Of a DNA stretch of 64,000 nt, positions 11,190 to 24,520 are shown one piece after another. How positions within the stretch are numbered: position 1 is the first letter of the stretch; every line of letters begins with the position of its first letter. The stretch lies in NCBI RefSeq assembly GCF_004664715.2, contig NC_051063.1, positions 114,500,829-114,564,828 of the forward strand, given 5' to 3'. The position numbers and the translations under genes were made by a program. Source of the stretch: Peromyscus leucopus (lineage: Eukaryota > Chordata > Mammalia > Rodentia > Cricetidae). The notes below the pieces were generated by a model that did not search any database, was not told where the DNA came from, and saw only the letters and a list, made by a program, of their open reading frames with translations.

Positions 11190-12282
11190 AAATGAGATTA
11201 TAGTGTGGCTCTGGAGGCACCTGGGATGGGCTTGCAATGAAACCTGATGAAACCAGGAGCCACTAGGGTTTCACAAGGGGCTTCTGGAAAGAGTCCTAGA
11301 AAACTGCAGGTTCACAGTTGGGAAAGGAGAATGGCCCAAAGCAATCCTGAGTCTCAGCTGGAAAGACTTGTGCACCAAAACAAGGGTAGGGTCTCCTCTC
11401 CCTTCCATGTCCCCATAACTTTCCCTGTATTTCTGTCCTGCCTCAGTTCTGCTGTAGGCCACAAACAGGCCTGGGAGTCCTTCAACTATAGGTTTTAAGG
11501 AACTTATTCTGGCTTTTTCTTAATACTGAGGCGTTTCATGGGTCCTGTGAGAGAGCACTTAGGTTACAAAAGAGGACTGACTAAACTACTCACTTCACTT
11601 TTAAAGAGGCTACTTTGCAAATAATTTCATTTTTGGATAAGCGATGTACTACTGGGTGTGCACAAGTACCACCCCCACACACGAGGATTGTCATAACAAA
11701 AGCTTAAATACACATGTGACCAAGGTGGTTCTTAAAAGAGGGCCCACAGTTAGGTCAGCTAGAAGGGATGAAAAACACTGGTGAACATGGCAGTGCTTGT
11801 CATATTATCGCAGTGGCAGCAGGGCAGAGAAAAAACTGAGGAGATTGGAAGGGCAGCCATGCCTGCTCTCTCGAGGAAAGCAGGCTCTGTCCTGTTGGTG
11901 ATAGCTGCTGTGGATGATTTGAGTGGCGGGTGTGGCAGGATGTTTTCAGGGTCTCATTTTCGTGGTTGATTACATCTGCCTTGGTTAGAGTCTTCCTTCC
12001 CATCTCCAGCCCTGGAGGGCAGGCACATGGTGCTGCTCACCTGTAGAAACCTTGCAGCATCTTGCACAGGGCACTGAAGAAAGTCGACCCCTGCTATTCC
12101 CAATGTCACATCTACCCTAGAAATAAACAGGGATACCTAACCACTAGAGGGGGATCAGGATCCCCATTTCAGGATCTGGGGAAGGCAGGTGGGGGAGAAA
12201 TTTTGAGGTAAAATCTTCTTACGTTTCCCCAACTTATTCTACATCTTGTATAGTTCAGAAATTAAAGCCAGAGATCAGGTGT

Positions 12283-12621
12283 TGTTGTGGGATATTTGTA
12301 CACTGTGTGAAGGTGCATTGCTGTGATTGGTGTAATAAAAAGCTAACTGGCCAATAGCTAGGCAAGAGGCGGGATTTCCGAGGAGAGAAAGGAAGTCAGA
12401 GGAGAGAATCAAGTCCTGGAGGAGAGAGGAAACAGGAGGTGCAAGGATGAAAGAAAGGTAATGTCATGTGTTAGAACATAGATGAATATAAATGGGTTAA
12501 TTTAAGTTATATGAGCTAGTTAGGAACAAGCCTAAGCTATAGGCCAAGCTTTCATAATTAATAAGAAGTCTCTGTGACATTATTTGGGAGCTGGCTGGCA
12601 GGACAGAAAAAGACTCCTTAC
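12283..12621 (+). mobile_element. Solo LTR
   Basis: Starts TGTTGTGGGATATTTGTAC and carries gctgtgattggtgtaataaa, gggttaatttaagttatatg and ataattaataagaagtctct, shared with the copies at 26.5 and 43.7 kb. The flanks tcaggtgt/tcagtgt may be an indel-scarred duplication. Confidence 0.65.
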
Positions 12622-12736
12622 TCAGTGTCAAATGACTGAGGTGCAAATACTCATCCCCTCGGTTTCTAATAAAACTTTACACCAATTACTCAAGCCCTCT
12701 GAGCCTTAGTTTGCTCATTTGTTAAAATGATAATAA
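12622..12736 (+). mobile_element. MIR fragment
   Basis: ccctctgagccttagtttgc, tcatttgttaaaatgataat. Confidence 0.45.
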
Positions 12737-12737
12737 A

Positions 12738-12985
12738 CCAGGCCTGGTGGCATAGGCCTGCAATCCCAGCTACCTGGGAGCCTGAGACAGAAGGATCACA
12801 AGTTCAACAGCTGCCTGAAGAATGAGTTCAGTCAGGTACATCCTAGGCAACTTAGTAAGGCTCTCTCTCAGCATTAAAAAAGAAATAAGGCTAAGAATAC
12901 AGGTTGGTGGTAAAGCACTTGCCCAGCATGAACAATGCCCTGGCTTCAATCTCTAATACCTAAACAAACAAACAAGCAAAAACAA
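12738..12985 (+). mobile_element. B4 SINE (B1-ID type)
   Basis: A B1-like head (cctggtggcataggcctgca) is followed by an ID-like part (ggttggtggtaaagcacttg) and a CAAA tail. Confidence 0.75.
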
Positions 12986-13149
12986 TAATTATCTTCTCTA
13001 TGAGGGTTAAAATGGAAAAATACATGAGCTTATTTCAGTGCCTTGTATATGACAAGTGTAGAATAAGCTTTATTAACACAATTATATCATAATTATACAA
13101 CAATGGCCTGATTAACCTGTAGGACACTGGCCCCAAAACAGTTTACAGA

Positions 13150-13365
13150 GGGGCTGGAAAGATGACTCAGTGATTAATAACACTGACTGCTCTAAGGAAA
13201 GACTCGGGTTTGATTCCCAGCACCAACATGGCAACTCACAACCATCTGTAACTCCAGTTCCATGGGATAGGATGCCCTTTTCTGGTCTCCATGGGCACCA
13301 GGCAAAAGATCAGTGCAAATAGATACATGTAAGTAAAATATCCATCCACGTGAAATAATTTAATT
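13150..13365 (+). mobile_element. B2 SINE
   Basis: ggggctggaaagatgactca, gtttgattcccagcaccaac. Confidence 0.85.
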
Positions 13366-13424
13366 AACACAAATTCTATAGAATTAAATACAGATGAGAA
13401 GAGAAAGGCAAGAGAATAGGCGTA

Positions 13425-13640
13425 CTACAGAGCAGGGCTAAATGTACAGACTTTGGTTTAGGTTCCTCGATGGAACTAATCAGATGACATTGGACCAGTC
13501 ATTAAACCTCTGTCAAGGTCTTCTCTTCTATAAAATGAAAATGATAACATTACTTGTACTGTGCAAAAGAGACAGTACAGTACACTCTTGGTCAACACTA
13601 ATTAATAGCATGATAGTGATTGAGAGGGAGTTCTTGAAGT
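13425..13640 (+). mobile_element. MIR
   Basis: aatcagatgacattggacca, attaaacctctgtcaaggtc, tataaaatgaaaatgataac. Confidence 0.55.
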
Positions 13641-13688
13641 TCCTGGAGCCTAATTCAACAGTAATACATAGGAAGAAGAAAGTATGAC

Positions 13689-14169
13689 TGTGGTGATATT
13701 GTGTTCCCCAAATTATTGTGCACCCTAATAAATTTATCTGGGGTCAGAGAACAGAACAGCCACTAAATATAGAGGCCAGAAAATGGTAGCACACATACCT
13801 TTAATCCTAGCATTCCAGAGGCAGAGATCCATTTGGATCTCTGTGAGTTCAAGGCCACACTGGAAACAGCCAGGCATGGTAGCAAGAGCCTTTAATCCCA
13901 GGAAGTAATGGCAGAAAGCAGAAAGGTATATAAGGCGTGAAAACCAGGAACTAGACTGGTTAAGCTTTTAGGCTTTTAGCAGCAGCTCAGCTGAGATCCA
14001 TTTGGATGAGAACTCAGAGGCTTCCAGTCTGAGGAAACAGGATCAGCTGAGGAGTTGGCAAGGTGAGGTAGCTGGGGCTTGTTCTGCTTTTCTGATCTTC
14101 CAGCATTCACTCCAATACCAGGCTTCAGGTTTGATTTTATTAATAAGACCTTTTAAGATTTGTGCTACA
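13689..14169 (+). mobile_element. Solo LTR with B1-like modules, TSD TATGAC
   Basis: Starts TGTGGTGATATTG, ends GTGCTACA, and is flanked by perfect TATGAC duplications (13683-13688, 14170-14175), as in ERVK-type insertions. Inside are two head-to-tail B1-like stretches (about 13785-13865 and 13870-13905). No retroviral internal region is present. Confidence 0.8.
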
Positions 14170-14776
14170 TATGACTCTAGAAAAAAACTAAAACTAAGGG
14201 TAAAGGTTGGTGTTGCTCGACGAAATGGAGAGGAGCATAGTACAAGTGGACTTAGAAACTGTAGGCAGAGCATGAGTCTGGGGGATTTCTCTATCTGAGT
14301 GTGTGTTACCTGAACAAGGATAAAATATGGTATCTCTATGGAACTGAAGCAAAATGAAGCATTGATTTCAGGATCTTGCGCGGCTCTCACAGCCGCCTTC
14401 CTAGCAGGGTGCTGCTTACAGCGAGAGGCTGGAATTTAGCCCCTAACATCACTCAGCTGTGACTGCAGATCCGCGGGCACATTGCTGAACTGCTGGGTTT
14501 TCATCAGCTAGAGTAGGTAAACACTTATTGGTGGGATGGACTAAGTTCCTTCAGACTTAGGCTTCCCTCTAATTCCAACACAAGGAATCTCCAAGGCCAG
14601 GGAGAAATGTCACCAGATTTTGCTCTCTTACGTGGAATGAGTTTCGTTCTTGCAACTTCTCCAGCTCCAAGGCATATTCCCCAGTCATTTTCCTGGCGTT
14701 GGTTTCCTTTGTTTGTGTAAGTAGCTGTCATAGGACCTGCCACTTCCCTTCAGTTTTGACGATTTCTCGCTTCTGG

Positions 14777-15057
14777 GCTGGGAAGAGAGATCGCTCAGTG
14801 GGTAAAACATCTGCTACACAGGTGTGAGTCCCTGGGTTCAAATCCCCAGGACCCTGTGAAGGCAGACACAGTAGAGCTCCTGTCTGCAATCCTAGTGCTC
14901 TGTGGAGAGGAGAGACAGAGACACAGACAATCCCCAGAACCTCTTGGCCAACCAATCTACCACGTGCAGCAGAGAAACAACCAAAGTCCTGCTTCAAACA
15001 AGGTAGAAGATGAGGGCTGATATCTGACGTTCACTCCAGCTTCACTCACATGCTGTG

Positions 15058-15059
<2 letters not shown>
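14777..15059 (+). mobile_element. B3 SINE
   Basis: gctgggaagagagatcgctc, cctgggttcaaatccccagg, ending in a CA run. Confidence 0.65.
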
Positions 15060-15107
<48 letters not shown>

Positions 15108-15112
15108 ACACG
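15060..15112 (+). repeat. (CA)n microsatellite
   Basis: About 20 CA units then interrupted CA, at the tail of the B3. Confidence 0.95.
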
Positions 15113-15714
15113 CACGTGCACATTGTACACATATACACAAAGATTTTTTTTAAGCTCAACCACTTTAGGAACCATCTCTCTCTTACTTTTTTAACCACTA
15201 CTACTACCCCTTCTGTTATCCCATCTCTAGCAAACCTCACTGTATACCATAAGCACTCAATAAGTGCTTATTAAATTGCATTGGCAGGCAGGGTTCTCAT
15301 AGAAGATGCCTTTCAGAAGGCAGCACTTTTGCCACTGTGGAAAAGTAAAAGAGCCTGCTTATAGGAGATGGGATTTTGCCTTTGTGCTATGTGGAGTTAT
15401 AACTTCTTACCCACTAAAAACTTTAGATGCTGCGGAAATGCTGCATAATTACATCTGGTGTGGAATGTGGTATGATTACTTATAGCAGGGGATATCGAAT
15501 GTACAGCATTTAGAAGACAATTTAGTCATGGTTCTGGGTCACCAAAGCAAGAATTTGTTTTCTAAATAATGTGTAAATGCTGCACGACTTTTTAAGCTTT
15601 TGAAATACAAACCTTTGTCCTTGAATCACACTGTGGTAATAATCTCTCTGCAGCTTCTAATAATGCCTGGCATCCATTGCTATGGGCCCTTGTATTTTTC
15701 AAAGGCCTTTCACT

Positions 15715-15880
15715 TTTTTTTTTTTATGATGTTTGGTCTTCACATCAACCCTGAGAAGTGCTAAGGTAAGATACTGCTCTCTGCATTTGACAGATAATGA
15801 TAGGAGGGATGTGAAAGGACCAGGCCTCTTGGCCTCAGCCAAATGCAAAGAAGACACTAACTCCCAGGGACCTACAACTC
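15715..15880 (-). mobile_element. MIR fragment
   Basis: Antisense pattern: tcttcacatcaaccctgaga, ctgcatttgacagataatga. Confidence 0.5.
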
Positions 15881-16138
15881 AGGACATGCTTCTGATATCC
15901 ATGAAGATTGTGGCATCACTATTTATCATCTTTGTGAGCAATGAGCATATGCAGATGTGTATCAGTTTATATTCACATATATACTTTTCACACCTTCATA
16001 ATTATTATCTCTGGAGGTATGTATGTACAATAATCATTATTTATGACTCCAGTGATCTTCATCTGTGCATGTCAACTTCCTTCTAACATTAATTACATGT
16101 TTTTAAGCCTCTAGATTTACTGTTTGTCATTTTATTAA

Positions 16139-16247
<109 letters not shown>

Positions 16248-16649
16248 AGTGCCTGTGGAGGCCAGAAGAATTCCTTAGAGCTGGAGTGACAGGCTTACCC
16301 TGATATTCTTTGCACTTTGTCAACTCCCCAACCCCCAGTACAGAGCAATCTTGAGTAACCATACACTTCCAGAATGGGTCACCAGCTGAGGATGGAGCAC
16401 AATTCCATTCTGTCCTGTCCTTTGTTTATAGAGTTACTCATCTGTTCTCATGTAGCCATTTCACCTTACAAACATTGACTGAGTGACCTTATGTATATGT
16501 TGTATCACTATGAAGACTTCAAGTACAAACAAGATTTGTATCTGCTCTTGATATCCTTTCAAAAACATATCTGTTTGTTGCCTTGTTTTCTATACCAATG
16601 ATCTCAGGCAACATAAATACTGAGAAAGTCCTGGACTAAGGATTAAAAT

Positions 16650-16765
16650 GCTAAAGATCTAGTCCTGATACTGTGTGAAATGAAAATGTCTCTTCTCCAA
16701 ATCTCAGATTTTTCTCATCTATAAAATTGGAAAGGATGAAAACATTGTTTGCCTATTGTGAAAAT
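16650..16765 (+). mobile_element. MIR fragment
   Basis: cttctccaaatctcagattt, ttctcatctataaaattgga. Confidence 0.4.
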
Positions 16766-17311
16766 AAGATAATGAAAATGATGATTTATGGAGGCTTGTT
16801 TCTTATTTGCTAAAAGAGACTAGCTTGGAGTTGGGAAATTTGGTTTCTCTGCTAAAAATGGTGGTAGGTGGTGGCGGGTGGTGGTGGGTGATGGTGTTGA
16901 GAAGTGATTTAACCTCTCAGGCCTCCATGTCCTTATCTCCAAAATTAAGAAGTAAGGCTACAAATACTTGTGACCTCTTAAAGCTCAAAATCCCAGAGTT
17001 GGAGAATTTGTGGTTTTAAGGTGGCCTTTCCCTGAAGATCAGTATTTAAGTTCGCTGACATCATACTTATTGTAACAATGCTTTTGTCATGGGCTTTAGA
17101 GGATTTATATGTGTGAAACACTCAATGCTTCCTGGAAATCACCCTTCCTTGTTTGCAGAAAAAACACTGCTTCAGGTGTTTGACTGTTTTGTCCTTTACA
17201 TTTTTAAACTCCAACTCAAAGAGGAGAGCTATTTTTTATTTGGAGGAGGAATGTTTCACTTTAAAATTTTTTATTGTGTATATTCATTATACACAATATA
17301 TGGTGCTGTAC

Positions 17312-17460
17312 TACTGTGGTGGGTTGGAAGAGAAGGCCCCCCAAAGGGAGTGGCACTACTGGGAGGTGTGGCCTTGTTGGAGAAATCGTGTCACTGTGAA
17401 GGCAGGCTTTGAGGTCTCATATATGCCGAAGCCACACCCATTGAAGAGGGACTAGAGATC
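17312..17460 (+). repeat. Rodent interspersed repeat (LTR/RMER-like, family not assigned)
   Basis: ggagtggcactactgggagg, tgtggccttgttggag and gtcactgtgaaggcaggctt are segments of an abundant rodent repeat, also present at 32.4 kb. Confidence 0.55.
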
Positions 17461-18715
17461 TTCAAACATGTTACACAATGTTATTCAACAATAGAATTAG
17501 AGTCTAAATCAAGTAGCTGCTGTTAGTTTCAATCTTCTTCATTAATAACATCTGCAATTTCCCAAGATAAGACATAGTACGTAGTCTTGAGACAAGATAA
17601 AAGTGCACTTTGGTCTTTAAAACTACAAATTATATTTACTTTTTCCCCTCTTTTACTCCTTATTTTATTATTGTTGGTCTTGTTCTATGTTTCCCTACTT
17701 TTCTTGTGGGCAATATCAGTACCACTAAACGTTTGTCACTGGGGTAAAACTAATTTGCAACAACAACAAAAAATGTCTAGAAGTCGCCAAAATTGTGGAG
17801 TTGTCTCTTTTGTTAAAGTGGTAGAGTTTTATAACTGTGACTTGAGTGAAGTGCCCAAAAGAAAATACTGATGCCAAACTTTGAGGTTTTACTCCAGTCT
17901 GTGTCTTAGGGCACGGACTCAAGTAACACTCAGAAGTATTCAAGATATGGGCAAGTTCTACATAACCCCCAAGCCATCTACACGGTGGCTGCAGGATGCT
18001 GTGGTCAGTCGGGTGGAAGCTCCATCAGCCGCATTCAGAGTAAACAAACAACTCTGGAACTTGCGAAGGAACCATGGGAAACCCTGAGGAGGCCTCTGAC
18101 TTCGAATGAAAGGAAACCACATGCTGCCGTGCCGCTAACCAAGAACACATTTATAGTTGTCTAAGTGAGGGTGTGTGCAAACGGAGTCTCAGTGGCTGAG
18201 AGCTGACAGTCATGGCGTTCCTAATGTAGCTTAAAAAAAACTAATAGTGTCATCGCTCCAGTGGCCTCTGAACAGGACATCCTGGGACCTCACTAACACA
18301 GGTGGACATCGTATGAATGGGGTCAAAATGACACTCGGGTAGAGGCTCTGCGTGTAGGTCAAACTGGAGTGGGGGAGGGAAGAGGAAGGGAGCAGAGGTG
18401 AGGAGAGGAGAAGAGAGACCCAGTAAAAGTTGCAGATATCATTGAAAGTGACACATGGTCCAGAAAGGGCTGCCTAAAGTCTGCTTTCTGGTCATCTTTT
18501 TGAGAGAGGGTGACACTGGAGAGTGCCTCCCTGAGGACAGAGAACAGTTACAGAACTTTCCTGACACAATTAGTAGCTGTGGGCTGCAAAGGTTCGCACT
18601 GACTAACAACTCCAACGCCACTTGGTAGCTGGTGAGGACTGTCAATGGTGCATTTTAGCTATTTCTAAATCTTTCCGCTTAGGATAAAGCAGCAGATTTT
18701 CGGCCGTTCTCTTGT

Positions 18716-18897
18716 TTTTTGTTTGTTTGTTTGGTTTGGTTTTTTGGTCTTTGTTTTCAAGACAGGGTTTCTCTGTGTAACAGTTCTGACTGTCCTGGAA
18801 CTCACTCTGTAGCCCAGGCTGGCCTTGAACTCACAGAGATCCGCCTGTCTCTGACTCCCGAGGGCTGGGATTAAAGGCGTGCGCCACCACCGCCTGT
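18716..18897 (-). mobile_element. B1 SINE
   Basis: caagacagggtttctctgtg ... attaaaggcgtgcgccacca. The flanks ccgttctcttgt and cccttctcttgt look like a target-site duplication. Confidence 0.9.
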
Positions 18898-19166
18898 CTC
18901 AGCCCTTCTCTTGTCTCCTGGAGAATTGATAGGGGTGAATGAGATGAAGGGGCGTGAGCTCTCCGCTTACTGGGAAGGAAGCAGGCACTTTGTGGAGTCT
19001 AAGGGTCAGGGCAACACAGCTGCCATCTGTATCCATCCTAGGTGGTTCCTCAGGAATCTCCCCAAACTTCTGGTTACCCCAGAAGGGTGTCCAGCCTACA
19101 GCCCCGACGGCCACATGAAGCCAAGTATAGCTGTAAGTGAGCCTCAGCATAAAACATCATGAGGGA

Positions 19167-19195
19167 GGGTGTGTGTGTGTGGTGTGTGTGTATGC
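19167..19195 (+). repeat. Short TG repeat
   Basis: Interrupted TG units. Confidence 0.8.
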
Positions 19196-20873
19196 ATGAT
19201 TACTTTTTGCAGTTCAGTTCTTGAGTTGGTTCTCGAGTGTGGACGTTTTTTATGGCAATATCATTCACAGTGTTGACAGGTGGGACACACCTACCCCAAA
19301 CCTTGGTAGTTTTCAATCATTTTCTAAGCCGAAAGCCCTATCTTCTAACACTATTTTACTTACACCCTCAGTATTTAAACTAGATACAAGCAAAGCTGTT
19401 CCTAACAGGGTGGAAGTTGAAGTCCAGAAGTTTTCTCTCCCACCCTCTACTCCCCAAAGCCCTCTGGAATCCACCACTTCCACTCTACCCGGTATTCCAT
19501 GACGCTGTTTGAAAAATATGGCTTACATTGGTCCCATCTTTATACGAGTGAGGAAAAGGAGGCCCATGCTGACAATGTCTTCCAAGTCCTGGCACCAGCT
19601 TGTCTCACCCCTCAGCGGGACTTGTACTCTTCAGCTAACGCAGGCTTCTTCATTCTTCAGAACAAGCCATTGTATGTGTGGGTCTGTCTGCTTGGAGCTC
19701 TGCCCTCCATACCTCTTGATCTTTGCACACCCGTTCCCGACTGCCTGACTCTTCCACAGCTTCCCAGAGGCCTACTTTGCTCACTACATGCCACAGTGAT
19801 AGGTAAGGAGTAAGTGGTGGGTACCCAGCTCTTTCTCATATGGGTGAATAATGCTTATAGGAGTTTGCCCCACAGCTGCCTTGCCAACCCCTGGGGCTCA
19901 GAAATGTTGATGCCCCTTCTTCAAATATGAGTCAGGTCTCTGTTGATTGCTCCTAAGAGAGTTCTGATGGAACCTCATCATGTCAGGTTGAAGAATTCAG
20001 ATAATGGGAAGAATGCTCTCAGGAAATACCAAGTGGCAGAAATGTTGGAGACTGCAGATAGCCACCTTCAATGTGGACATTGAGACTTATCTACAAATAT
20101 CTATCCTTAGGATGACAGGTTTCAGGCATCATCTGACCTCCTACCAGCCTTTGGAAATAAGTAGGGGTTGAATCTGACCACTGTCTAACTCCAGTAGCCA
20201 TATTCGACATTCACAATAGATAATCTTTCAAACATTCCACAAGGAGTTATTCACCACATCCATGATAGGAAACCGCAGTCATGAAACATTCTGTTGGGTA
20301 CTTCTCTAGCAAGTTTGTGGTAGATAAATCTCTCTCAGAAGCCTCATCAGAGATGAAAAAAAACACATAAACATGTGTTAATGTTACACTACAAATTTCT
20401 GAATATGTAATTGGTTAAAAATGTTAAATCAACATATTCCAAAATTGGCTCTCATTATTATTTTGTTGGCAGTAAATTGTTAAGAGAAACTAATTATCTC
20501 CTTCGAGAGAACTACCCAGGCACTTCTTTTACAGGCTGTTCAGAATGACTCAGCCAGCTAACTCACCTCTGTTTAAGCATCATTTTATTTAACATGAGTC
20601 ATCTTGGTAAACAGGCTTTTAATGAAGAAGGAAATGTACATCCTCATGCCTCTAAGAAAGGGAGAAACCAGGAAGCATTTAACTATCTACATTCTTTCTC
20701 TCTACCTATCGATGGCACCACTGACAAAGGGATTCTACCTGGAAGAACAATTTCTCCCACAATAATCCCTTTCAGTTAAATAGGACTTGGTAATTTTTGT
20801 ATGTTTGTCTATGGACTTTCATGTGGCCCTCTAAATGACCTCTGCAGATGAGTATGACAAGAATTAGAGTTGG

Positions 20874-21120
20874 GTCTGGAGAGATGTCTTGGTGTTTAAG
20901 AGCACTGGCTGCTCTTCCGGAGAGGCTGGGTTTGATTCCCAGCACCCACATGGCAGCTCACAACTGTCTGCAACTCCAGTTTCAGTGGATCCAATGCCCA
21001 ATGCCCTCTTCTGACCTCCATGGGCACCAGGCATGCACATGGTATACAGGCAAACACTCATAAAGTAAAATAAATAAATAAATCTTTTTTTAAACCCTCA
21101 ATGTTAAAAAAAAAAAAAAA
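20874..21120 (+). mobile_element. B2 SINE with TSD
   Basis: gggtctggagagatgtcttg ... aataaataaataaatc with an A tail, flanked by aagaattagagtt (about 20861) and aagaattggagtt (about 21121). Confidence 0.9.
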
Positions 21121-21508
21121 AAGAATTGGAGTTAATGTAAATTCATGAATGGTGATGCAGAGGCCATGGACACACGATGATATTTTCTACCCTCAGGTCA
21201 GCCTCGGGGTCATCATCATCAGGTAAGTCATGATGAAGTCTGTCTGATGTCTTAAATCATATCACAGAGGGATCCTGGTCCTCTGCAACAGTATTTCTCA
21301 AACTAAACAGCTTAAAATTATGAAGAGCCACAGCGTGTACGGTAAGCTACAGTGGGCAAGGTAAAAGGATGGGGGGTTAGCTACCATCTCCAGATAAGGA
21401 CTTTATGTTTCCCTGTGCTGGGTGTGCATTCACTAACACACCGAGTGTGTGTCTTTTAACATACTGAGTGTCCAGCACGTGTTTGTTTTTTCTTTAAAGT
21501 GTTCTGTT

Positions 21509-21534
21509 GCTTTTATTTATTTATTTATTTATCT
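21509..21534 (+). repeat. (TTTA)n
   Basis: Six TTTA-type units. Confidence 0.9.
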
Positions 21535-21539
21535 TTAAT

Positions 21540-21670
21540 TTTAAACATCACTATATTATTAGTTCAAGCCTCTCATTTTACAGATTAGAGATAAATAATT
21601 TGAAATGTTCATACCCAACTAGGACAGAGACTTGAACGTCCTCTCCATACCCAGTCTGTTTCTGCCCCTA
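21540..21670 (-). mobile_element. MIR fragment
   Basis: Antisense: cattttacagattagagata, cccaactaggacagagactt. Confidence 0.5.
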
Positions 21671-21719
21671 AATTAGCATGAAAGTTATATTTCTCAGTAC
21701 AATATTTTATGTATATCCA

Positions 21720-21870
21720 CAGTGCTCAAACTTGAACTCATATCAGGATTATCAGGAGGGCTTGTCATGGATTTCTAAGTCTTACCCTCAGAGTGATGAC
21801 TAGTGGGAGACCAAGAATTTGCTTTCCTAACTAGTTTCTGGTGATGGTGATTTTGAGAGTTAAAGACTAT
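21720..21870 (+). mobile_element. MER5A-like (hAT-Charlie)
   Basis: agtgctcaaacttgaactca, ggagggcttgtcatggattt, accaagaatttgctttccta in MER5A order. Confidence 0.6.
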
Positions 21871-23379
21871 ACTCTGAATACTGGTTGTCTATGGAATATC
21901 AAGCAATCAAACTGAATTGACCAGAGAGTTGTGCATTTCACTGATTTATTTCATTTGGAGTTAATAATAAAGGGACATCTTTCCTTCAGAATTTGTAACC
22001 CGTTACTTTACTGTATCACTACATCATCAATACCCAACTGTCTTGTCAAAGATCCTTCACACTCTATTGGTAGATGATGTTGATGCCCTAGACAGGTCAC
22101 CTTGTCCAACTTTGAGTTGGTCTCTGTCTGCAGTGAGCAGTCCTCATGTAAGTGTCTCAATGGCGGGCATCTCTTTGTGTGTCTGTGAGCGACTTTCTTC
22201 AGGCCACAAACTTTAGGGGAAGCCAAATTTCTCAGAAGCATCGTTCAAAACTATGAAGACAGGAATCTGAGGCTCCTCCAACTTCCTTATCCCACAATGG
22301 GGCAATCCTGAAGTTTGTCCAAATGACCCCTCGGAATGTCAGCAATGAGACGGAATTCTCGTTTTCTGAAGCTGTCCACACTCACCAGCACACCTGTTCC
22401 TGTCCACTTTATCATTCGGGCTTCCTGGGATCACATCCCACATAAGCTGCCTTTATACCAAGTCTTGGATCAGCTTTTAGGGGAAATAAGATGCAGATGG
22501 TCTTCCTCAGAGCTCTTCTCCAAACTCAGGGATTCGGGACCGGTTGCTCAGTTTTCAGTTCTGTGTCCCTGAGTCTCATTCACAGGTGACGAGCATCCGT
22601 AAGTCACTAAACAGTGCAGACTGTTGGGGCCTTCGCAGCACAGAGCTACAGACTGTTGAATCATGCATGAACACGTGACTCACTCACCATGTGCTTAGGC
22701 ACTCGAGACAAAGGCCTAAGCTCACCAATATAAGATCTATGAGGGATGTCACCTTAAGAAAAAAGAAAGAAAGAAAACGAAACCTTCCAGTATGTATGTA
22801 TTCCCGGGCACTGCTATAGAAGACAGCTGTCAGTTTTGAGATGTAGATAAGCTCTGCAAATATTTGGATTGGAGGAGTGGAGTTTTCAGCAATGACAGCA
22901 TCAATATTTGTCACACATTTGTCACACTACCGTACAAAACTCCAAGGGGGGAGGAAAAGGACTGAGAAACCAGTCCTCACGATGAAGCCAACTAAGGAAA
23001 ATAAATGTTTAAAGAATAATCCATGTATCACACTAGACAGTTTTTGGTGGCTTAATCTTTTCAAGAACGTCATTTAAAAAAAGGTGGGGGGAGGTGGCAG
23101 GTGACAGCCGGGCACAGGCTGATAAAATCTCCAGGGAATAAACAGGACAGCTGGGCAGCAACCACCAGCGGGATGGTATTAGCAGAAAAAACACTGGTTT
23201 TAGTTACAAAGAAAGAAAGGAAATTTGAGGAAACAGGACAGAAGGATGAGTGGAGACTCCATTTTGAGGACTCAGACCCGGCTGAGGAATGCTCACCTCC
23301 TTGTTCAAGTACATCTGTGGAGGGACAGATCCATGGTGAAAATAAGAGCCTCAGAAAATTTGTACTGCAACAAATAATT

Positions 23380-23980
23380 TAAAGGAGAGAGAAAGAGAGA
23401 TGGGGAGAGAGAAAACCTCATGGGTAGCTATCCTGCAGGGAGTGGGTGGAGATAGCCCCTCTTCTTGAAGGAGGCAAGAAACCATTTTCAGAAGACCCCT
23501 GCTGAGTCAGCACTTAGGTGGCTCTCTGACTGAGGCACCTGGACCACTCTGAGAGCTGGCCCACAGAATACCTTTACACAGATGAGAAACTTTGACTCAG
23601 AACTGCGCAGTGTTCTGTGAGTAGAAATCTGATCTGAGCCACCCTCTGGAGTAGACATCACAGAGACAGACCTGGTACCCAGCCACCTGTGCAAGGGCAG
23701 GCACAGAGGCAAGCCCAGAACCCATGCCACTGAAAGGAACTGCAAAGGTAAGCTGGACATTGCAGCCATCCCCATGAGGGACTGTGCACAGGGAGACCAA
23801 CACCTGTGCCCCCAAGCCTGCAAGGGACTATGCAGAGGCAGGACAACCTTGCTCCTGAGAATACACAGAAACTAATTTCCTCAGCGTGTCCAGGTAAGGG
23901 ACCGCATCCAGACTCTATATTCCAAGCCAGTTCCTCACCCTTCCTGGTTGCATTGCCCTTATTTGACATCTAATTTCAAT
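23380..23980. other. Unassigned stretch, possibly repeat-derived
   Basis: GA-rich at 23380-23412, then 570 bp with many GGCA/CCAC words and overlapping - strand open frames (72-111 aa) that resemble no protein I know. It may be an old LTR or LINE-1 internal part, since a LINE-1 3' end follows at 24045. Confidence 0.25.
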
Positions 23981-24044
23981 TTAATAGGCCAGCTTTGTCC
24001 TATTTACCCCCAATTTCACCCCAGGCCCCCTACAAGTAAGCTTC

Positions 24045-24155
24045 TAGGGCAGCTCTAGGAGGAGTTAGAGGGAGGAGATGGGGTGAATATAATCAAAATA
24101 TATTGAATGCACAAAGGTTCTCAAAGAATTAATAAAAATATTATATTTTTAAATG
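24045..24155 (+). mobile_element. LINE-1 3'-terminal fragment
   Basis: A polypurine stretch (ggaggagttagagggaggag) followed by aatataatcaaaatatattg and an A-rich end is the usual rodent L1 3' terminus. Confidence 0.5.
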
Positions 24156-24310
24156 ACAAATTAATCAAATAAGTCTCTAATGCATCAATTTTCCCTGGGT
24201 GCATGTGCATCATGACCTTCATACATATGCTCTAAAAAAATGCAGGGGCTGTGTGAGCAATAAAAACATATATTAGCAATTTCTTAAAAGGGAAAAGGAA
24301 AACATTGACA

Positions 24311-24520
24311 GGGGCTGGAGAGAGAGGGCTTAGTGATTCCGAGCAGCCAATGCTCTTGCAGAGGACCAGGTTTGATTCCCTGGAGCCACATAGCAGCTCT
24401 CAACTGTCTAACTCCATTCCCAGGGTCTCCGACTCCCTCTTCTAGCATCCAAGGGCACCGCTTAAATGCACACACATACACACAGGTGAAACACATAAAA
24501 TTTAAAAAAATCTTCAGACC
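24311..24520 (+). mobile_element. B2 SINE
   Basis: ggggctggagagagagggct, tttgattccctggagccaca, CA/A-rich tail. Confidence 0.85.

Noticed and set aside
19499..19813. 104-aa open frame
   Set aside because: No family resemblance. Part of the sequence faintly recalls an L2 remnant, but too weakly to annotate.
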